DNA of 64,000 bases from Pseudomonadota bacterium. GTDB lineage: Bacteria; Desulfobacterota; Desulfarculia; Desulfarculales; Desulfarculaceae. Below are positions 55,386 to 63,278 of this stretch, piece after piece (position 1 is the stretch's first letter; each line of letters begins with the position of its first letter). The DNA lies in the NCBI GenBank assembly GCA_018902755.1, contig JAHIQI010000042.1, forward strand, positions 1-64,000. The letters run 5' to 3'. Made by a program: the position numbers and the translations under genes. Under the pieces are notes generated by a model. That model did not search any database. It was given only the letters and a program-made list of their open reading frames with translations, and had not been told where the DNA came from.

Positions 55386-57731
55386 CTAGCGGTTCAGCAG
55401 ATTCTTGATCAGGCTCTCCGCCGCGGGAATCAGGTTGCCCTTCAGGTCCAGCTTGGGCACCGGCTTTTGCACCGTGCCGCCCAGCCCGATGGGGAAGGTG
55501 CCGTCCTTGTCCAGGAACTCCCGCAGGGTGTGGCCCACGGTGTCGGCCTTGAACTTGATCTTGGCGTCCAGGGAGTCGTTCAGCAGGTCGGTGTTACCGA
55601 TGATCTGGGCGTCCATCTCGTCTTTACCAGCCATCAGGGCTATGTCGTAGTTCACCTTGCCCTTGCCGATGGTGTAGTCGCCCTGGAACTTGTCGAAGCG
55701 CCGGGGCAGCTTGGCCAAGTCGTTGCCGAACATCTTGGCCACCGACTCCACATCGTCCAGGAAGTCCATGCCGATGGTCACCCCGTCCTTGGCCTTTAGG
55801 TTGCCCTTGCCGGTGAGCGAGGTCAAGATCATCTCCGGCTCCAGGCCCTGCCAGGCCATTTGGCTGTCCAGGGAGAACACGCCCTCCAGGCTGCTGAGCG
55901 GCAGGGCGAACAGGGGGAAGTCGTTCTTGAGCTTCGTGAACACCGAGGGGGTGATCTGGATGTCCTTGGCCTGGGCGCTGAACTTGCCCTCCGGCAAGGC
56001 GGGCCTAAAGTCCACCGCCGCCTTGGTCTGGATGTCGCCGCCCAGGAAACCGGCCTTGAAATCTACGATCTCCGCCTTCTGATCCTTCACCTGCAACTTG
56101 GTCTGAAGATCCTTGATCTGGTAGCCCTTCATGGTCAGGCGCGCCAGCTTGACCTCCAGCTCGGCGTCCAGTCCCTTGAGGTCCTTGCGGGTCTCGGCCG
56201 CCTTTTCCGCTTGGGTCTTGGCCGCCTTTTGCCCGGTCGGGGCCGGAGGCCCCGCCTTGGCCGCTTTGCCGCTGCGGGCCGGGGTCTTGCCGCGCTTGTC
56301 TGGCGGCGGGCCTAGGGGCAGGCGGTCCAGGTCCAGGTATTCGCCCGCCACCTTCAGGCGCAGCTTGGCCTGGCCCTTATCCAGTTTGACCATGCCGGTG
56401 AGGCCCAGCTTGGCCGGGGTGGAGAACCAATCCATTTGCTTGATAACCAGTTCCCTGGCTTCTTCCTTGACCAGATATTTGAAGTCCACCCGCAGCTCGG
56501 GCTCTTTCCAGGGCGCGGGCCAGGCAGGGCTCTCCACCATGGCGCCGCGCACCAGTCCCTGCCCGCTCAACTCCAGGGCTCCCGGCCCGACCCCCTTGAA
56601 CAGCACATGCTTGCTGGCCTGGCCCTTGGCCTTGAGCGGCCAGGGCATCAGGGGCTCCACGAAGGCGGCCAGCTTGGCCAGGTCGGTCTGCTGGTCGTAG
56701 ACCGCGTCGCTCTTGCCCAGGGACTTGCCCCAGCCCAGCACGCCCTTGAGGGTGTGCACCATGCCCGCCTGGGGGACGAGCAACTGGGCCTGTTTTATGT
56801 CCACGGTCTTGGCGTTCAGGTGCACGGAGGCCTGGGCGGCCCAGGAGGCGTCGCCCACCCGGAAGGGCCGCTTCATGGCCCCGGTCTGCACCTGCAAATC
56901 CTTGGCCTGGGCCTGGGCCTGCACCATGAGGGCCGCGGCGTCGCCGCTGGCCAGGCCGGTGACCAGCACCCGGCCCTGGGCCCTGAGCGACGGGGCCAGG
57001 GGAGCCAGGCGGGCGGCCAACTGGGCCAGGTCGATCTTGAGGTCCAGGCGGCCCTGGTCCAGCTTGAAGCTGTCGCCATAGCCCCGGCTCTTGAAGCCGG
57101 AGGTGAGGCTGAGGCCGGGCATGGCCAGGTCCATGCTGCCCGAGGATTGGCTCATGGACAGGTCGCTGCTCAGTTCGCAGCGCTCCAGGGGCAGTTCGCT
57201 GCGCTTGCCGTTGGCCTGGTTGAACAGATGGAGCGCGGAGCCGGTGACCGCCAACTTGCGGATGACCAGGCTGCCGTCGTCCGGGGCCTCCTTGGGTCCG
57301 GCCTTGGCCGCGCCGCCGCCCTTGCCGGCCTTGCCCTCCTTGGCCGGGAGGTCCCGCCAGTTCAGGCGGCCGTCCTTGGCCCGCACCATGGACAGCTCCA
57401 GGCCGTCCACCAAGACCCGATCCACCACCACGCGGCCGGTGACCAAAGGCCAGATGCTGGCCTCCAGTTGCAGCGAGCCCAGTTTGACCAGGGGGCGGCC
57501 GCCGTATTCCGGCTTGTCCTGGACCTCCAGGCCCTTCACCTGTAGCTCCAGGCCCCCCCAGATGCCCAGCGACACTTCCTGCACCGAGGCCTTGCGGCCC
57601 AGGTTTTCTTCCAGCGCCCCGGCCAGCATGGAGCTGAGAGGCAGGGCCCTTGGCAGGATGGTGATGCCCAGGGCCGCCAAGGCGGCCAAGGCCAACAACA
57701 CCACCACGATGATCTTCAGCGCTTTAGCCAT
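55386..57731 (-). CDS. AsmA-family envelope protein
   Basis: A 781-aa protein anchored by one N-terminal hydrophobic helix (~5-27) with a long periplasmic part. The start of the domain (SMLAGALEENLGRKASVQEVSLGIWGGLELQVKGLEV) and the closing AsmA_2-like region (SLTGKGNLKAKDGVTIGMDFLD, and KFQGDYTIGKGKVNYD near residues 685-700) fit AsmA-like proteins of the bridge-like lipid-transfer group. Lys/Ala-rich linkers at ~130-150 and ~475-510 separate repeated beta modules. ATG 57731 follows GGGGAAGG. It may help move phospholipid to the outer membrane. Confidence 0.85.
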   Translation of the reverse strand: MAKALKIIVVVLLALAALAALGITILPRALPLSSMLAGALEENLGRKASVQEVSLGIWGGLELQVKGLEVQDKPEYGGRPLVKLGSLQLEASIWPLVTGRVVVDRVLVDGLELSMVRAKDGRLNWRDLPAKEGKAGKGGGAAKAGPKEAPDDGSLVIRKLAVTGSALHLFNQANGKRSELPLERCELSSDLSMSQSSGSMDLAMPGLSLTSGFKSRGYGDSFKLDQGRLDLKIDLAQLAARLAPLAPSLRAQGRVLVTGLASGDAAALMVQAQAQAKDLQVQTGAMKRPFRVGDASWAAQASVHLNAKTVDIKQAQLLVPQAGMVHTLKGVLGWGKSLGKSDAVYDQQTDLAKLAAFVEPLMPWPLKAKGQASKHVLFKGVGPGALELSGQGLVRGAMVESPAWPAPWKEPELRVDFKYLVKEEARELVIKQMDWFSTPAKLGLTGMVKLDKGQAKLRLKVAGEYLDLDRLPLGPPPDKRGKTPARSGKAAKAGPPAPTGQKAAKTQAEKAAETRKDLKGLDAELEVKLARLTMKGYQIKDLQTKLQVKDQKAEIVDFKAGFLGGDIQTKAAVDFRPALPEGKFSAQAKDIQITPSVFTKLKNDFPLFALPLSSLEGVFSLDSQMAWQGLEPEMILTSLTGKGNLKAKDGVTIGMDFLDDVESVAKMFGNDLAKLPRRFDKFQGDYTIGKGKVNYDIALMAGKDEMDAQIIGNTDLLNDSLDAKIKFKADTVGHTLREFLDKDGTFPIGLGGTVQKPVPKLDLKGNLIPAAESLIKNLLNR

Positions 57732-57797
57732 GGGATATGCCTTCCCCCCCACAGGATAGAAACCTGGTTTGCCGATATCCGATAACGCTCACCTCAA

Positions 57798-57849
57798 ATT
57801 ATGATAGCCCCGTGGCCGCGAGTAAAGCGGTCAACGGGGCTATCATAAT
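57798..57849 (-). terminator. 16-bp perfect inverted repeat ending the arsenic/cytochrome operon
   Basis: ATTATGATAGCCCCGT (57798-57813) and ACGGGGCTATCATAAT (57834-57849) pair perfectly. The 20-base interval can form an inner 6-bp stem (GGCCGC/GCGGTC). On the minus strand the stem is followed by TTT. It lies 23 bp after the cytochrome stop and before the AsmA start, so it most likely terminates the leftward operon. Confidence 0.65.
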
Positions 57850-57872
57850 AGTCATTTGGGTGAACCGGGAGG

Positions 57873-59099
57873 CTAATGCGCGGCGAACAGCCCCTCCACC
57901 GGAACTTTTTTCTCCCACAGATGCAGCGGAATCTCCTGACCTGGACGCAGTTCGTAATAGAGCCTGACCCGCAGGGTCAGCTCCCGAGAGGGCCGGCCCA
58001 GGGGGATGACGAAGTTCTCGCGCTTGGGCTTGAAGGGCTGCAAGGTGGTGTCGCGGACGATGCCCAGCTTGCGGTCCGGCCCCAGCACCATGACCGAGCC
58101 CAGGCTGTCGGTGCATTGGGGCATGAAGATGCGTTTTTCCTTGAACAGCTCTTTTCCGTTTTCATCCTTGGCGGCCGCTTCCAGGACCACCTGCGCCCGG
58201 GAGGGTCAACCGTCGGGGATGCGGTGGCCCGCCCGGTTTTGGATGGTCACCCCCACCACTACCTGGGGCGCGTTCTCTTTGTGCCCTGGATGGAAGGTGT
58301 AGGGCAGAGCCTCCACCTCCATGGGAAGAGCGGCCCGGTAAAGCTTGGCCGTGGCCTCCTTGTCGCTGAAGTCCGGCGGGAAGGTGTGGTCGGCGCCGGA
58401 CATGTGGCAGTCCAGGCAGGTTCGCGATCCGCCGTCGGCAACATAGCCGTTCAGATAGCTGCCATAAAGTGTGGCGCACTGCACCGGCGGAGTGAACTCG
58501 AAGTTGGGGCCCATGCCGTGGCACTGGCCGCAAAAGGCGGGCGAGGCCATGAAAGAACTTTTGCGCACCGCCTTGATCTCCCCTTCGTGCTCCGGCAGGG
58601 CCTTGGGCCCGTAGAGGACGCCGGGCTCGGGGCGGTGGTGCACCACGGCCTTGTCCTGGTGGCACACCAGGCAGCCGATATTCAAGCGCCCCACCACCGC
58701 CTTGTCGTCGCGCCAGATCACCTCGGCCAACTCCTGGGCCACCTTGGGTCCGGCGCTCATCAATTGAGGCAGGTGGCACTTGGCGCAGGGGAAATTGGCC
58801 AAGGTCGCGTCCTGGGGCTTGTTCACCGCCAACGGCCCCTTGCGCAGGTACTTGCTCATGAAGCTGAAGCCGTCCAGGCCCATGAGGGAGCGGGCGTGGT
58901 GGGAACGCGACCACTGCTCATATATCTCGGTGTGGCACTCCTGGCAGCGCTTGGAGTCGTAGCGCTCCAATAGCTCGGCCAGGCTTTGGGCCGGGGCTTG
59001 GCCTCCCGCGGCCCAAACCCACACCGCGCCACATAGCGACAAGGCCGCCACCGCCGCGCCCAGGAGCACCACTTTCTTATACAGGGCCGAACCGTTCAT
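57873..59099 (-). CDS. pentaheme cytochrome c, probable selenoprotein (in-frame UGA read as Sec298)
   Basis: Two ORFs (59099-58206 and 58205-57873) lie in the same frame, separated only by a TGA at 58208-58206. Read through, they give one 408-aa exported protein. A signal peptide (~1-31, ending VWAAGG) precedes five CxxCH heme sites (CQECH, CAKCH, CLVCH, CGQCH, CLDCH), then GHRIPDG-Sec-PSRAQVVLE and a conserved tail (KRIFMPQCTDS, LYYELRPGQEIPLHLWEKKVP). The sequence flows without break across the TGA, and a SECIS-like hairpin follows it. The ATG at 59099 has GAGAGG upstream; an in-frame TTG at 59117 is less likely. It probably acts in periplasmic electron transfer. Confidence 0.85.
58182..58205 (-). 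promoter_or_regulatory. candidate bacterial SECIS element
   Basis: Directly after the UGA on the minus strand, CAGG (58193-58190) pairs with CCTG (58185-58182) around a TGGT loop (58189-58186). The loop starts 17 nt after the UGA and has G at its second position, matching the known spacing and apical-G requirement for SelB recognition in bacteria. The stem is short, and extended pairing with flanking CG/GC is imperfect. Confidence 0.5.
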
Positions 59100-59133
59100 T
59101 AGCCCAACCTCTCTCAAGACCCTCGCCGGTCCC

Positions 59134-59841
59134 TTATGCGCCTGTGAAAGGCGAAACGATGAAGTATGCGCCCAAAAGGCCGATGCCCACCCCGGCCGCC
59201 CGCTTGAACCAAAGGCTGCCCCGCTGAAAGGAGTTGTTCTCCAGCACGCCGCCCACCAGGGCAGTGGAGCTGCCGGCCAGGGCGATGGGCAGGGCGTGGC
59301 CCACGCCGAACAAGGTGATCATCAAAAGCCCGGCCAGGATGTCCTTTTGCACGGTGATGATGGCCAGGATGGGGGCGATGAAGCCGAAGGTGCACGATCC
59401 CGAGAGCACCCCATAGGCTAGGCCCAGGACGAACGCTCCGCTCATGCCCTTGACCTTGAGGCGGCCCATGAGGTTGCCGGACATGGAGAAGGCTTGCACC
59501 CCCAACATGTCCAGGGCCACCCAGATCAGCACCGCGCCCACCAGAATGGTCCAGTAGGGGCCCACGTCGCCCAGCATCAGGCCCAGCCAGGCGCAGATCA
59601 CCCCCACCAGGGCGATGGTGATGAACAGGCCGCTGGTAAAGGCCGCGGCGTAAAAGGCGGCGCTACGCGGCCGCACGCTCTGGTCCTGACCGGCCACGTA
59701 GGTGACGATGAGGGGAATGGAGGCCAGGTGGCAGGGGCTCAGGGCCACGCTGACCACGCCCCACAAAAAAGCACCGGCCAGGGCGATGAGGCTGCCCGAG
59801 GTTATCCAGGCGTTCAGAGTGATGAAAAACTGATCCAGCAT
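59134..59841 (-). CDS. CcdA/DsbD-like membrane thiol transporter
   Basis: A 235-aa protein with six helices of the cytochrome c biogenesis transmembrane family (CcdA). The two redox cysteines sit in ALSPCHLASIPLI (helix 1) and LSGSCTFGFIAPIL (helix 4), giving the pseudo-symmetric pair that carries reducing power from cytosolic thioredoxin outward. It lies 34 bp before the cytochrome gene and 27 bp after a secreted thioredoxin gene. Maintenance of heme-site thiols, or delivery of electrons to a periplasmic thioredoxin, fits this context. Confidence 0.9.
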   Translation of the reverse strand: MLDQFFITLNAWITSGSLIALAGAFLWGVVSVALSPCHLASIPLIVTYVAGQDQSVRPRSAAFYAAAFTSGLFITIALVGVICAWLGLMLGDVGPYWTILVGAVLIWVALDMLGVQAFSMSGNLMGRLKVKGMSGAFVLGLAYGVLSGSCTFGFIAPILAIITVQKDILAGLLMITLFGVGHALPIALAGSSTALVGGVLENNSFQRGSLWFKRAAGVGIGLLGAYFIVSPFTGA

Positions 59842-59868
59842 GCCCGCTCCGCCCCCTGATCGCGCCGC

Positions 59869-60270
59869 CTACTTGGCGGGCGCCTTGGGTTTCTCCACGC
59901 CCAGCTTGGCCAATACCAGTTCGATGTTTTCCTTGCTCAAGAAGCCCTCGTGGCGAAAGGCCTCGCGTCCCTGCTTGTCGTAGAAAACCTGGGTGGGGAT
60001 GGCCCGGATGCCGTACTGGGCGGCCAGGCTGCGGTCTTTCCAGACGTCCAGGAACACTATGGCCGCCTTGCCCTTGTACTCGGTTTTCAGCTCATCCAGG
60101 ATTGGGGCCATCATCCGGCAGGGGATACACTTGTCTGCCCCCAGGTCCACCAGGGTGACCATGCCCTTGACCGGCAACTTCTCGGTGGCCGAGGCCGGGC
60201 CGGGGTCCGCAGCCAGCAGGGCCAGAGACAGGGCCAGCACCATAAACAGCGTTGAGCGGAATAGTTTCAT
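59869..60270 (-). CDS. secreted or membrane-anchored thioredoxin
   Basis: A 133-aa thioredoxin-fold protein with a signal peptide (~1-29, ending GPASA). The active site is DKCIPCRMMAPILDEL (CxPC, CIPC), and the cis-proline lies in IRAIPTQVFYD. Start ATG 60270; upstream in-frame sequence is intergenic shadow. Together with the adjacent CcdA-like protein it probably forms a periplasmic reductive relay. The active-site 'IP' differs from the GP of cytosolic thioredoxin and is common in extracytoplasmic reductants. Confidence 0.9.
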   Translation of the reverse strand: MKLFRSTLFMVLALSLALLAADPGPASATEKLPVKGMVTLVDLGADKCIPCRMMAPILDELKTEYKGKAAIVFLDVWKDRSLAAQYGIRAIPTQVFYDKQGREAFRHEGFLSKENIELVLAKLGVEKPKAPAK

Positions 60271-60298
60271 GTTAAGCGGAACCTTCTTAGGTAAAGGG

Positions 60299-61390
60299 TT
60301 AAGGCTTGCAACTGACGTGGCAAACCCCGGTGGGGCCCTCCACGGCATGGGGGAAGTACTTGCGCTTGAAGAACAGGGCTACGTTGACCAAGCCGATCAA
60401 GACCGGCACCTCCACCAGGGGGCCGATCACCGCGGCAAAGGCCTGGCCGCTGTCGATGCCGAACACGGCCACGGCCACGGCGATGGCCAGCTCGAAGTTG
60501 TTGGAGGCCGCGGTGAAGGACAAGGTGGTGGCCTGCTCGTAGGTGGCCTTGGCCTTGAGCGACAGCCAGAAGCTTACCAGGAACATCACCACAAAGTAGA
60601 TGCACAGGGGTATGGCCACCCGCACCACATCAAAAGGCAGGGCCACGATGTACTCACCCTTGAGGCTGAACATCACCAGGATGGTGAACAGCAGGGCGAT
60701 GAGGGTTATGGGGCTGATCTTGGGGATGAAAACTTCCTCATACCACTGGCGGCCCTTGAGCTTAAGCCCCACCACCCGGCTGATGATCCCGGCGATAAAG
60801 GGTATGCCAAGGTAGATGAACACGCTCTGGGCGATCTGGCCCATGGACACCTGCACGGCCATTCCCTCCATGCCTAGCCACTGGGGCAGCACGGTGATGA
60901 AGAACCAGGCGTAGAGGCTAAAGAACAGCACCTGGAAGATGCTGTTGAAGGCCACCAGCCCGGCGCAGTATTCCCGGTCGCCCCGGGCCAGGTCGTTCCA
61001 CACGATGACCATGGCGATGCAGCGGGCCAGGCCGATGAGGATAAGCCCCACCATGTAGGCGTGCTGCCCGGATAGGAAGGTCACCGCCAGGGCGAACATG
61101 AGCACCGGCCCGATGACCCAGTTCTGCACCAACGACAGCACCAGCACCCGCACGTTCTTGAACACCTGGCCCAGCTGCTCGTAGCGCACCTTGGCCAGGG
61201 GCGGGTACATCATCAGTATCAGGCCGATGGCGATGGGCAGGTTGGTGGTGCCCACGGAAAAGTGGTCCATGACCTGACGCACGCCGGGGAAGAAATAACC
61301 CCAGCCCACGCCAACGGCCATGGCCAGGAAAATCCACAGGGTGAGGAAGCGGTCCAGGAAAGATAGCTTTTTAACCTCAGTGGGGGGCAT
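60299..61390 (-). CDS. acr3: arsenite efflux permease Acr3
   Basis: A 363-aa Acr3/ArsB-type carrier of the BART superfamily with ten helices. The essential cysteine lies in GLARCIAMVIVWNDLARGD and the second signature is TAASNNFELAIAVAVAVFG. ATG 61390 is preceded by GGAG at 8 bases; a GTG at 61405 is possible but lacks a ribosome-binding site. It exports As(III) produced by the adjacent arsenate reductase. The C-terminal tail ends CHVSC, a cysteine pair not needed for transport in general. Confidence 0.95.
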   Translation of the reverse strand: MPPTEVKKLSFLDRFLTLWIFLAMAVGVGWGYFFPGVRQVMDHFSVGTTNLPIAIGLILMMYPPLAKVRYEQLGQVFKNVRVLVLSLVQNWVIGPVLMFALAVTFLSGQHAYMVGLILIGLARCIAMVIVWNDLARGDREYCAGLVAFNSIFQVLFFSLYAWFFITVLPQWLGMEGMAVQVSMGQIAQSVFIYLGIPFIAGIISRVVGLKLKGRQWYEEVFIPKISPITLIALLFTILVMFSLKGEYIVALPFDVVRVAIPLCIYFVVMFLVSFWLSLKAKATYEQATTLSFTAASNNFELAIAVAVAVFGIDSGQAFAAVIGPLVEVPVLIGLVNVALFFKRKYFPHAVEGPTGVCHVSCKP

Positions 61391-61413
61391 CTTCGGGGTC
61401 TCCACTCTTAAAG

Positions 61414-61854
<441 letters not shown>

Positions 61855-61966
61855 CTGTGATCACCTTTGCTCAAGGTTCAAAGTTGTGCTCTCGTCATTC
61901 CAGCCCAGCGATCAAGCTTCCGGCGCCTTCCCCCTGCCCGAGGAGGATTTTTATCTCCCGGGAGCA

Positions 61967-62161
61967 TCACCGCCGCCGGGGGCTGAGTTCCTTGCAGTGT
62001 CCCTCCCGGCAGGCGCCGGTGACGCTTTTGATGTCTTCCAGGGTCTTGGCCCCCGCCCGCATGGCCGCGAGGATCTCGCCCTTGCTCACCTGGGAGCAAT
62101 AGCAGACCAGTTCCTCGGGCGGGGCGGTCAATATGTCGGCTGAAAACTTCAGTGGCGCCAT
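61967..62161 (-). CDS. BFD-like [2Fe-2S] protein
   Basis: A 64-aa protein with the bacterioferritin-associated-ferredoxin cysteine pattern CYC (~residues 20-22) and CREGHC (~54-59), separated by a helical GEILAAMRAGAKTLEDIKSVTGA segment. It should bind one [2Fe-2S] cluster and pass single electrons. The ATG at 62161 lies 2 bp after the DGC-protein stop, so the two are co-translated. It is shorter than most annotated genes, and the longer ORF in this frame is not coding upstream of this ATG. Confidence 0.85.
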   Translation of the reverse strand: MAPLKFSADILTAPPEELVCYCSQVSKGEILAAMRAGAKTLEDIKSVTGACREGHCKELSPRRR

Positions 62162-62163
62162 CC

Positions 62164-62580
62164 CTAGCCGCAGCAGCCGCAGGAACCGCCCGGCGCGGCC
62201 ATGACCAAGGGAGAACCGGTGCGGCGCACCAGGTCCTTTACCTGGTCTACTTGCTCGCGCTTGAGGTTCAGGTCCTTGTTCTTGGCGATGCCCTGCTGGG
62301 TCAGCACCACATAGCCCCTGAGAGGCAAACCGGCCTCCTGCATGATGGCCTTGGCGCAGCCTTTTTCGCAGCCGTCCAAAACCACCACATCCGGCGCGTC
62401 CTTCACCGCTTGGATAAATCCCTGCAACTTGCCTCCGACCCCGGCCAGGCAAAACATCTTGCCAAACCCCTCTTGGGTCAGTTCCACGCAGGCCTGGTTG
62501 GTCAACTGGCCCACGTTGGAAGCACCCGAACAGGCCAACAACATCGCCTGCCCCCCATTAGCGCAACAACTATCCGCCAT
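62164..62580 (-). CDS. DGC-domain putative zinc-binding protein
   Basis: A 138-aa cysteine-rich protein of the DGC family (PF08859). CSGASNVGQLTNQAC, FCLAGVGGKLQGF and VVLDGCEKGCAKAIMQEAG are the defining segments. A CC pair near the N-terminus and SCGCCG at the C-terminus add further metal or arsenite ligands. The family is common in arsenic and mercury operons of anaerobes but lacks an assigned activity. ATG 62580 is favoured over the in-frame GTG at 62595 because GGTGG precedes it. Confidence 0.87.
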   Translation of the reverse strand: MADSCCANGGQAMLLACSGASNVGQLTNQACVELTQEGFGKMFCLAGVGGKLQGFIQAVKDAPDVVVLDGCEKGCAKAIMQEAGLPLRGYVVLTQQGIAKNKDLNLKREQVDQVKDLVRRTGSPLVMAAPGGSCGCCG

Positions 62581-62609
62581 TCTATAAACCACCACTCAAG
62601 AGGTATAGT

Positions 62610-62843
62610 TTAACCGGCCAGCCAGGATTTTACCTGGTCTTTGGTGGGCACCTTGCCCACAAGCTTGACCTGACCGTCCACCACCACCGCGGGAGTGCCC
62701 AACACACCGTAGGCGGCGATGTCCATCATGCCGGTGACCTTTTCCACCTCAGCCGCCACCCCGGCCTCGGCCACCGCCTCCCTGACCACTTCCTCGGTTT
62801 TTTTGCACTTGGCGCAACCGGGACCCAACACCTTGATTTCCAT
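62610..62843 (-). CDS. redox-active disulfide protein (thioredoxin-like, TIGR00412 type)
   Basis: A 77-aa minimal thioredoxin-fold protein. The active site is GPGCAKCKKTEEVV (CxxC) and the cis-proline is in VLGTPAVVVDG. Family members are encoded in arsenic, permease and methanogen redox operons and act as small cytosolic disulfide reductants. The ATG at 62843 has GGAG 7-8 bases upstream; a GTG two codons earlier is an alternative. It could reduce ArsC or the downstream DGC protein. Confidence 0.88.
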   Translation of the reverse strand: MEIKVLGPGCAKCKKTEEVVREAVAEAGVAAEVEKVTGMMDIAAYGVLGTPAVVVDGQVKLVGKVPTKDQVKSWLAG

Positions 62844-62860
62844 GCTCACGCTCCGTTATC

Positions 62861-63244
62861 TCACGACTTGTTAATGACTTTATAAACCGCTTCCCGAATC
62901 AGCTCGGGAGGTATCGCTTCATAGGTTTGCCCCTTATATTCGATGGTCCGGCACAGGGTAGGCAGACCGAGTAGATCTTCGCAGGAAGAACAGCAATTCT
63001 CCGACTTGCTCGCCTGGGGCAGAATCTCCTCCAAGAGGACGCCGTTGAGCATAATCTCGTTTGACTCGGGAATTTCCGTTTCGGTCAACAGAGTTTCCTT
63101 AAGCGCGACCTGCCATCCCTTTGCTTGCAACTCACCATTTAGCTCTTGCACTACCCGGCGGACCGTCTCTCCCGTGTCACCGCAACGCTCACAGGTTTGG
63201 CCGCCCTTGTCCAGGTGCTTCCACTCGATTTCCAGCTTTCTCAT
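62861..63244 (-). CDS. DUF2703 domain protein
   Basis: A 127-aa cytosolic protein of DUF2703. It begins with the motif KLEIEWKHLDKGGQTCERCGDTGETV (CxxC pair), has IPESNEIMLNGVLLEEIL in the middle, and NCCSSCEDLLG with further cysteines. A thioredoxin-like fold with metal-binding cysteines is likely. The family accompanies arsenic or mercury genes in anaerobes; no reaction is known. It sits between the permease and the disulfide protein with short gaps. Confidence 0.85.
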   Translation of the reverse strand: MRKLEIEWKHLDKGGQTCERCGDTGETVRRVVQELNGELQAKGWQVALKETLLTETEIPESNEIMLNGVLLEEILPQASKSENCCSSCEDLLGLPTLCRTIEYKGQTYEAIPPELIREAVYKVINKS

Positions 63245-63278
63245 ATGGCCCGATCACTCCTTTGATTCGCAGGCTGCC

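Noticed and set aside
57873..58190. Separate 105-aa gene starting at GTG 58190
   Set aside because: No ribosome-binding site, no independent domain, and the frame continues seamlessly from the upstream cytochrome through one TGA, so it is better read as the C-terminal part of a selenoprotein.
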